From Anaerobiospirillum thomasii (GTDB lineage Bacteria > Pseudomonadota > Gammaproteobacteria > Enterobacterales > Succinivibrionaceae), in contig NZ_UAPU01000005.1 in assembly GCF_900445255.1 (NCBI RefSeq), positions 1,260,001-1,310,528 of the forward strand: a stretch of 50,528 bases of DNA, written 5' to 3'. Positions 45,328-50,528 of this stretch are shown one piece after another (positions within the stretch are counted from its first letter, which is position 1; every line of letters begins with the position of its first letter). The position numbers and the translations under genes were made by a program. The notes beneath the pieces were generated by a model. That model was not told the origin of the DNA. It ran no database searches and saw only the letters and a list, made by a program, of their open reading frames with translations.

Positions 45328-45615
45328 CTAGTTAAAAGATGAATTTATCTGATATAAAGCTGAGGTTTTATCATGTAGATCAGCAACTGCATGGCGCATA
45401 ATGCTGACATGAACAAATAAAGCTTTATATATTGGTGATTTTTCTAGCTCTGCCCTGATATGTTCAGGAATAGCTATATATTCTGTGTATACCGTGTACG
45501 TTTTAAGCCCCAGGCGTGGAACATTTTTACCAATGTACACAATTGAATTATCCTGATGCTCTGCACTTTCAGGACGTGCGACAGCCTCAGGGCCTTTGCT
45601 CTGATTTTTTGTCAT
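45328..45615 (-). CDS. Small phage protein before the sheath gene
   Basis: The 95-residue protein has no recognised family. Its first 30 residues are disordered and polar; the rest is alpha/beta with IPEHIRAELEKSPIYKALFVHV. Position between the tail-terminator-like gene and the sheath suggests a head-tail connector or sheath-assembly role. Overlaps nothing, 10 bases before the sheath gene. This type of small protein is common at this position in P2-tail/lambda-head phages. Confidence 0.55.
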   Translation of the reverse strand: MTKNQSKGPEAVARPESAEHQDNSIVYIGKNVPRLGLKTYTVYTEYIAIPEHIRAELEKSPIYKALFVHVSIMRHAVADLHDKTSALYQINSSFN

Positions 45616-45634
45616 GTTTACCTCTGACTAGATT

Positions 45635-46153
45635 TTAAATTGTTGAGAAATTTTGAGGGCATGGGGCATACCAACTCCATGAGGTTATTATTGATGCATT
45701 ATGAAAAGGGTGCTTGTTTTCTTCAAAGGTTGACCATGTAAATGGCAGTGAAAGCTCAAACTTATTATCAAGCATGTAGTTTTCAAGCTGAGACAGGCCG
45801 TTAATAATACGCCTTAACATATTCATCAGTGCCCTGTTATCTTCCTGCGAATAAACACCAATATCAAACTGCGCTCTACAGGTGCAGTACTCTCTATCAA
45901 CACTTCCATCTAATAAAAAGATAGAGACATAAGGAAACACAGAGCTCTCCTGCTTGGCAGAGGGCACAAAGCCATTGTATATATTGACCTTAACCGCCTG
46001 CTCTTTGTCCTGCATCTCTGCCTTTAAAGGCCTTACAGTTCTAAGACTGCCAAGGTATGGCTCCCTGTCTGTGCCAGGTCTGTCCTGATTGATGTCGTTT
46101 AGCGTTTTTTCAAGAAAAGTCTGCAAACTCTCTATTAAATAAAACTCTGTCAT
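45635..46153 (-). CDS. Tail completion/terminator-like phage protein
   Basis: The 172-residue protein is of no clearly recognised family. Its pattern (a first helix, an FPYVSIFLLDGSVDREY... strand pair, AQFDIGVYSQEDNRALMNMLRRIINGL) resembles phage tail-terminator or minor tail proteins acting between connector and tube. It overlaps GpZ by 4 bases (ATGA). Confidence 0.6.
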   Translation of the reverse strand: MTEFYLIESLQTFLEKTLNDINQDRPGTDREPYLGSLRTVRPLKAEMQDKEQAVKVNIYNGFVPSAKQESSVFPYVSIFLLDGSVDREYCTCRAQFDIGVYSQEDNRALMNMLRRIINGLSQLENYMLDNKFELSLPFTWSTFEENKHPFHNASIITSWSWYAPCPQNFSTI

Positions 46154-46704
46154 TTGTCATACCCTTTTAATGAAACATCAATCTCATGCATGATGCGTTT
46201 ATTGAATGTATCAGTCATGCCTCGCTCAATGCGCTCAATACTTTCCTTACTGCCTATCATCTGAGGGACAGATGGGCCATACATGGATTGAATTGGCAGT
46301 CTCTTTTTACCTTCTCTTTTATAAATACGCCCCTGCCACACAAAACCACGATCCACACTAAAGCGCTTGCCTTTGGTGAATGAAACAAACACCTGTCTGC
46401 GCTTGTTGCCTGTAGTATCGCCATGAGGTCTGTGCATAAAGTGTGAGGCATTTAACTGCGTGCCCCTTGATTTGATTTCGCCTGTAAGGGTGTTTTTATC
46501 TGACTTAACGACAGATAAGGTCTGTCTTATATCTGTAGCTTTTAAAGTGTAGCGCTCTTTTACTACCCTCACTATCTGAGTGCGGGCGCCCTGCATGGTG
46601 CGATTGATAGCACGGCTTATTGCACTCTCGGCCCCTCTGGGGATTTGAGATAACAACAGCTTTGCATTCTCAATAGCTTTGTCGTCAATTTTTACTGAAA
46701 ACAT
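46150..46704 (-). CDS. Minor tail protein Z-like (GpZ)
   Basis: Prophage minor tail protein Z (PF06763) family. Visible are the N-terminal helix AKLLLSQIPRGAESAISRAINRTMQGARTQIVRVVKERY and PSVPQMIGSKESIERIERGMTDTFNKRI. The whole protein is basic. It serves as head-tail joining protein in lambda-type systems. The start at 46704 is chosen over a TTG at 46719; GAGGG lies upstream. Confidence 0.8.
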   Translation of the reverse strand: MFSVKIDDKAIENAKLLLSQIPRGAESAISRAINRTMQGARTQIVRVVKERYTLKATDIRQTLSVVKSDKNTLTGEIKSRGTQLNASHFMHRPHGDTTGNKRRQVFVSFTKGKRFSVDRGFVWQGRIYKREGKKRLPIQSMYGPSVPQMIGSKESIERIERGMTDTFNKRIMHEIDVSLKGYDK

Positions 46705-46738
46705 AGAAGGCGCCCTCAAAGCGCTATAGCTTTACAAA

Positions 46739-47062
46739 CTAACGTGACTGATTTTCTACAGCAATAATGGCATCACAGCCCTGCTCAATCCTTAAGCCTT
46801 TGCAGGTGTAGCTGTATCCATCAAGCTCAAAATCCTCATCAACAAGTGGCAGGCGTGACAGCGACCCTTGCGGTATAAAGATCGTTATAGCATTAACAAA
46901 TACAGCCTGCATTGACTCGGTTTTAATGGCTACCTCATCAAGGGCATTGGAATCAATGATCGCATTGACCTCTTGCCCGTTAATGCTGTGAATGTCTGCA
47001 AACTCGGACAGATTGATAAAGGTGTCAATGTCTAAGGCTAACTGCTGCTTAAAATCAATCAT
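46739..47062 (-). CDS. Head-tail connector FII-like protein
   Basis: The 107-residue protein resembles lambda FII (Phage_attach), the head-tail joining protein at the portal: DIDTFINLSEFADIHSINGQEVNAIIDSNAL followed by beta strands ending FELDGYSYTCKGLRIEQGCDAIIAVENQ. The order protein E / small gene / FII / Z is that of lambda-type heads. Confidence 0.75.
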   Translation of the reverse strand: MIDFKQQLALDIDTFINLSEFADIHSINGQEVNAIIDSNALDEVAIKTESMQAVFVNAITIFIPQGSLSRLPLVDEDFELDGYSYTCKGLRIEQGCDAIIAVENQSR

Positions 47063-47064
47063 GT

Positions 47065-47328
47065 TTATTTTCTCTTTATTGTTTTACCTTTGCCCTCACC
47101 ACCAAGATCAGGCATCTGCATAACATCATCAATATCAGCATCAGCCTCTAAAGAAGGATCTGCCTTTTCCTGTGTCTCCTCGGTCTTTGGTGGAAGTGGT
47201 TCGGCATTGCCTATTTTCTCAAGATACCCATCTTTGATAAGGGCAGGTACAGTTTCAAACTCGTACTCTGCTCCTTGCTCATAATAGGCACTCTCAAAAA
47301 TAAAGTTTTTAAGTGCTCTGTATTTCAT
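47065..47328 (-). CDS. Small phage protein after the capsid gene (FI-like position)
   Basis: The 87-residue protein is in the place of lambda FI. It has a short folded N-terminus (YEFETVPALIKDGYLEKIG, a loop often found in phage DUFs) and an acidic, proline-rich linker, ending in KGKTIKRK. No family is assigned. It overlaps the MCP stop by one base. Confidence 0.55.
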   Translation of the reverse strand: MKYRALKNFIFESAYYEQGAEYEFETVPALIKDGYLEKIGNAEPLPPKTEETQEKADPSLEADADIDDVMQMPDLGGEGKGKTIKRK

Positions 47329-48383
47329 TAGGATAATACCTTCATAACATGGAACGCATAAGGCTCATTAACAATCATCAGAGGATGTGAAATCATCTGC
47401 ACCACTCGGCCTGCCGGTGTATCACGCTGTACCCATGAATTGGCAACTCGTGAACCCTCAACAAAGCGAATGTTATTATTCTCATCAATGATATCTACAA
47501 TGCCGTAGGCTCGTGTGGTCATAGCGCCATCAGATGCTAAGAAGGCAATATTGTCAGGCACAAGTGGTGTGTTTGTTCCTGCATCGTCCACAAAGGTCTC
47601 GGTGTAGGCGTAGATATCAAGATGAGGATATAACAGAGTACCGATGTACTGCACTCCATTGGCCTGTACTTTGGCAGGCTCAATGTGTCCTAGATTTATA
47701 CGGCGTGGGTCAAGTGAGCCGTCCTTGACTAAAAATTCATCAGGACTTTTAGAACCTTGCGACCTACGATCAGCTTGTTGGCAGTACGACCAGATAACTC
47801 GCCCACCTTGTCACACATGCTACAAGATCATCAAATGGTGTGGCATTAGCTGGTCCCACTTGGTTGCAATGTCGGTTTCAGGCTTCTTGGCATTGTCCCA
47901 CATGGTGAGCACATCGTTCACGCCCTCGCCCTTCATCTCAATCTTACCTGTAAACAGTGCCTGCGCTGCCATCCATTCCTCACGGCGTGTAATCTGCTTA
48001 TCAAGCTGTTTAAGATTGTCAGCTACAATGGCATTCATACGCTGTGCAGGATTGAACTGACTGTAAATAGTCTCACCTGGGGCACGGGTAAAAGCCTCAT
48101 CAGCTGTAGTAATCATCATAGGGGCAATTCGTGCAGGCTGATATGATTTGGTTGAATAGCCATCTCTGTATGAGAAGGTGCCACCGGTATAACGATGTAA
48201 CAAACGGTGCAAGCTTGCGCTTATCAGGCCAATAATATCAATATCAACCTCTTTGGTCATAAAGGTCTTTGTTGTTGGGAAAAATGTATCTCGCAAAAAG
48301 GTGTGCTCTCTTGGCATCTGCTGCACGACACCTAAGAGAGTTCTAAAATCATAAAGTGAAACATTTCCTGTCTGAGTTGACAT
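47328..48383 (-). pseudogene. Major capsid protein (lambda gpE-like), frameshifted
   Basis: The protein-E type major capsid (PF03864) is seen in pieces. The first 180 codons (48383-47845) read correctly: LYDFRTLLGVVQQMP..., YSTKSYQPARIAPMM.... The second part (47654-47328) ends HLDIYAYTETFVDD...YAFHVMKVLS. Between them the expected segment ANATPFDDLVA, MCDKVGELSGRTANKLIVGRKVLK and SPDEFLVKDGSLDPRRINL is spread over three frames. Each break is explained by one missing base, about 47845, 47818 and 47750. Restored, it would be about 352 residues, like lambda E (341). It is a decayed gene or a place of assembly indels. Without repair no full capsid can be made. Confidence 0.9.
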
Positions 48384-48409
48384 AGTTTATACCTCGTCTG
48401 TTTAAATCT

Positions 48410-48781
48410 TTACTTGGTTGGTTTGTTGAAAATGATGCCTACATTACGGGCTGACAGATAAAAGTCTGCAACCTTGCCACTATCGCCAGGTGTGCCCATG
48501 GATAAAGCCTCTTCATTGAAGGCGCCTGACAGATAAATGCGGGCATATACCTTGGAGCTTGTAGCATCCACATCTTCAGCCAGAATGCCATAGACCACAT
48601 CAGCCTTAAGCTTGCATGCCTTCACGGTCTTGGTTGCTGCGTCATAGGTTACAAGACAGCCACGCTTGAGCTTGTTCTCACCCTGTGCCACCTCATTGTG
48701 GGTGTACTTGACCCAGTCTCTAGGTCCTGCAAGCAGTTTGTCGTACTCAACGTTGCCTAAATCTCTTGATAGTTCTGCCAT
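48410..48781 (-). CDS. Head decoration protein (lambda gpD-like)
   Basis: The 123-residue protein is a HDPD/gpD-type capsid-stabilising protein. It has NKLKRGCLVTYDAATKTVKACKLKADVVYGILAEDVDATS and KVYARIYLSGAFNEEAL, the barrel typical of the family. It is intact and precedes the capsid gene, as in lambda. Confidence 0.88.
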   Translation of the reverse strand: MAELSRDLGNVEYDKLLAGPRDWVKYTHNEVAQGENKLKRGCLVTYDAATKTVKACKLKADVVYGILAEDVDATSSKVYARIYLSGAFNEEALSMGTPGDSGKVADFYLSARNVGIIFNKPTK

Positions 48782-48795
48782 TTTGAAAACTCCTT

Positions 48796-49218
48796 TTACA
48801 TGTTCTCTAAAATTGATTTAATCATTGCATTGCGCTGTGTTTCTGCTGAGGTCATTACATCATCCTGAACTCCTGCCACTTCCTGAAGGGCAGATGCATC
48901 AGACTGCAAGGCGCTTGCCTGCTCATCAAGCTGCTGCTTTTGAGCCTTTAAGATATTGAAGGCGCATGATTTGGCATCCTCAAAGGTCTCGTACTTGGCC
49001 TTGTTGATAAGTGACTCATGCTGTTTAGATGACATAGCATCAAGCTCTTTAATGCGCTCACGTTCTGCGCTCTGTCCTTTGGCAAAGGCTTCATCTGCAA
49101 TAGCTCTGCAAAAGTCAGGATATGCTTTAATCATCTGAGCTACATCTGTGAAAGTGACGGCGCTCTTAGTTTCTGTAACAGTGAGGTTCTTGTCCTCGGT
49201 CTTTACTTCTTCATTCAT
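48796..49218 (-). CDS. Nested scaffold protein (lambda Nu3-like)
   Basis: An in-frame ATG at 49218, with AGGA about 10 bases upstream, lies at the start of a helical, Lys/Glu/Gln-rich region ending in ILENM. This region, in the 3' part of the protease frame, is like the lambda C/Nu3 arrangement in which the scaffold starts inside the protease gene and shares its C-terminus. It would be 140 residues. This product would not be affected by the frameshift upstream. Inferred from analogy; not proved. Confidence 0.5.
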   Translation of the reverse strand: MNEEVKTEDKNLTVTETKSAVTFTDVAQMIKAYPDFCRAIADEAFAKGQSAERERIKELDAMSSKQHESLINKAKYETFEDAKSCAFNILKAQKQQLDEQASALQSDASALQEVAGVQDDVMTSAETQRNAMIKSILENM

Positions 49219-49861
49219 GGTGATTTCGTCCTCTTGGTGACATTGAAAAAATTCTTGTAATTTACAATAGGTAGCACAGCTAAAATCAAGACCACCTATT
49301 GAAAGCTTATTATTGTCAATGCTTGCGTTTACTGACTTGGTACCGTCCACCTTATCAGCAAAGCCAAGCTCCACAGCTTCATCAGCTGTAAGCCATGTCT
49401 CTTCACTCATCATTTTTATAAGCTGTGGTACAGGAAGATTGGTTTTTTCTGCATACAGCTGAGCAATGCTTTGTGTAAGCTTATCTAATCTATCTGCCGT
49501 CTTCTTTAAATCATCCTTTGCCCCCTGCATTGTGATCCATGGTTCGTGGATCATAAACATTGAGCCCTTTTGCATAGTGACATGGGCATTCTTGGCAGAG
49601 GTGATCAAAGTGGCAGCACTTGCAGCTAAACCCGTGACGCTTATCCTCGGCTGTATCTCCAATGATTCTAAAAAGGTTTTTAATTGCAAGCCCCTCATTT
49701 GTGGATCCGCCTGGGCTGTTAATCACAACATTGAGGGCACGTGCTGTATCGTATTGAGATAATTCAAAGACAGTATTAGAATCCCCTTCTTTAAAAAAAT
49801 GGGCGCCCTCTATGGCGCCACTGATATAAAGCGTATTGCTTTTCTTGTTAAATGAAATCAT
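48796..49861 (-). pseudogene. ClpP-like prohead protease, frameshifted
   Basis: The S14-type phage prohead protease cleaves scaffold during head maturation. The N-terminal frame (from 49861) reads ISFNKKSNTLYISGAIEG, NVVINSPGGSTNEGLAIKN and then runs off. The other frame carries FLESLEIQPRISVTGLAASAATLI, with the catalytic serine in GLAASAA, then GSMFMIHEPW with the histidine. The switch lies near the AAAAACCTTTTT stretch at about 49671-49682, explained by one extra base or two missing. Together the two frames make a complete protease of about 355 residues, the last 140 being a scaffold-like tail. Confidence 0.88.
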
Positions 49862-50528
49862 TCTTCATCCTCATTTTTATTACAGGTGGTAACTCTCCCT
49901 GCTGTGGCGTGATTGCTTTTAGTGCTTCACTCTCAGCTGTGAGCTGATTGGCAATAACTTCAAAGGACAGACCTGTAAGCTCTGCTGCTTCTTTCTCTCG
50001 TGTTGAAAGTCCATTGTTGATTCTTACAACTGCTGCATTTGCTTCTTTAAGTGGATCTAATTGGCCTTGTGCATCGCCAGACCATTCGGCACGTGACCAT
50101 GCCTTCTTATATGATAAATCGCTAAAAAAGTTAGGAGCACTGATGCGTCCTAGTGATACAGCCTCTGCAAGCCATTCTTCATATACAGCCTGACAGAAAG
50201 AATCGCACAGCCATTGACGGCGCATTCTGAATGCCTTCCAAGCCTCTAAAAGAGATGCACGGCTGGCGCTGTAGGATGCTGTAAAGTTCTTAACTAAAAG
50301 CTCATAAGGCAGCTCAAGTGCTGCACCTATCTGACGGCAGACAGCCTGCACAAACCCACCAAACTCGGGGTTAGGCCTACCCGGTGATCCAAAGGTGACG
50401 TTCTCCCCTCTTGCAGGTACACCATAGAGCCATTTCCCATGCTTATCTCATTGCGCTCTTTGTCTCTGTCTCCCAAATCGTTAAAAGGAGATTGCAGACC
50501 GTCTGCGCTTTGAGTTGTTACAAAGCCT
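49848..50528 (-). pseudogene. Portal protein (lambda family), frameshifted, partial
   Basis: Only the C-terminal third of the lambda-type portal (PF05136) is in the window. The stretch PNPEFGGFVQAVCRQIGAALELPYELL and the following residues to 49848 are in one frame. The upstream part, ERNEISMGNGSMVYLQEG, is in another. The two join at CAAGAGGGGAGAAC (about 50405-50408), where one more G would restore GEN; a single G seems lost from a G run. The gene overlaps the protease start by 14 bases. Confidence 0.88.

Noticed and set aside
47328-49861. Programmed frameshifting in capsid and protease genes
   Set aside because: There are several single-base breaks without slippery heptamers or stimulating signals; mutation or assembly error fits better.

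Overview
The window looks like a piece of chromosome from a host-associated, fairly AT-rich gammaproteobacterium. The order bamD / rluD-pgeF-clpB (bamD divergent) and the pair dnaB-alr are conserved in E. coli and relatives, and the RF2 gene keeps the enterobacterial type of +1 frameshift site. My best guess from protein flavour and the IS types is Succinivibrionaceae (Anaerobiospirillum/Succinivibrio-like). That is inference; no database was searched.

1-19.96 kb is an ordinary housekeeping region, mostly on the minus strand: clpB (cut by the window edge), a YqaE/Pmp3 peptide, pgeF-rluD divergent from bamD, a quinone-oxidoreductase-like MDR gene, an RluA-type pseudouridine synthase, a GT9 glycosyltransferase, then dapA-trmB-amgK-murU-djlA (lysine precursor synthesis, tRNA modification, cell-wall sugar recycling, a membrane J-protein), a GT25 glycosyltransferase, lysS, prfB, nadC (plus), dnaB-alr, and two identical tRNA-Arg(ACG) genes behind a strong promoter with a GC-rich discriminator.

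20.2-28.7 kb is a surface-polysaccharide patch broken up by insertion sequences. rmlA and rmlC flank an unrecognised gene. Then come an IS4/IS1634-type element with about 32-bp inverted repeats, a decayed IS3-family transposase, an AT-rich GT-B-like glycosyltransferase on the opposite strand, and a second, larger IS1634/IS4-like element with 26-bp inverted repeats. rmlB and rmlD are not in the window.

28.75 kb to the end is the late half of a contractile-tailed prophage, almost all on the minus strand and read right to left. The head module is lambda-like (portal, ClpP-like protease with a nested scaffold, decoration protein, protein-E-type capsid, FII-type connector, GpZ). The tail module is P2-like (sheath, tube, E/E' chaperones with a -1 slippery site, tape measure, X, D, V, U, W, J, I, fibres). 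A short sequence resembling a tRNA-Ser 3' end at about 28.75 kb may be the attachment site. Portal, protease and capsid all carry small frameshifts, so the prophage is either decaying or the assembly has indel errors there.

The most interesting part is 35.2-37.9 kb. A tightly packed four-gene cargo sits between tail genes V and U: a Panacea-domain (DUF4065) antitoxin, a coiled-coil membrane protein overlapping it (candidate toxin), a PAAR protein with a long unrecognised C-terminal domain (candidate tail-delivered effector), and a four-helix membrane protein (candidate immunity protein). This looks like a toxin-antitoxin unit joined to an effector-immunity unit inside a phage baseplate operon.
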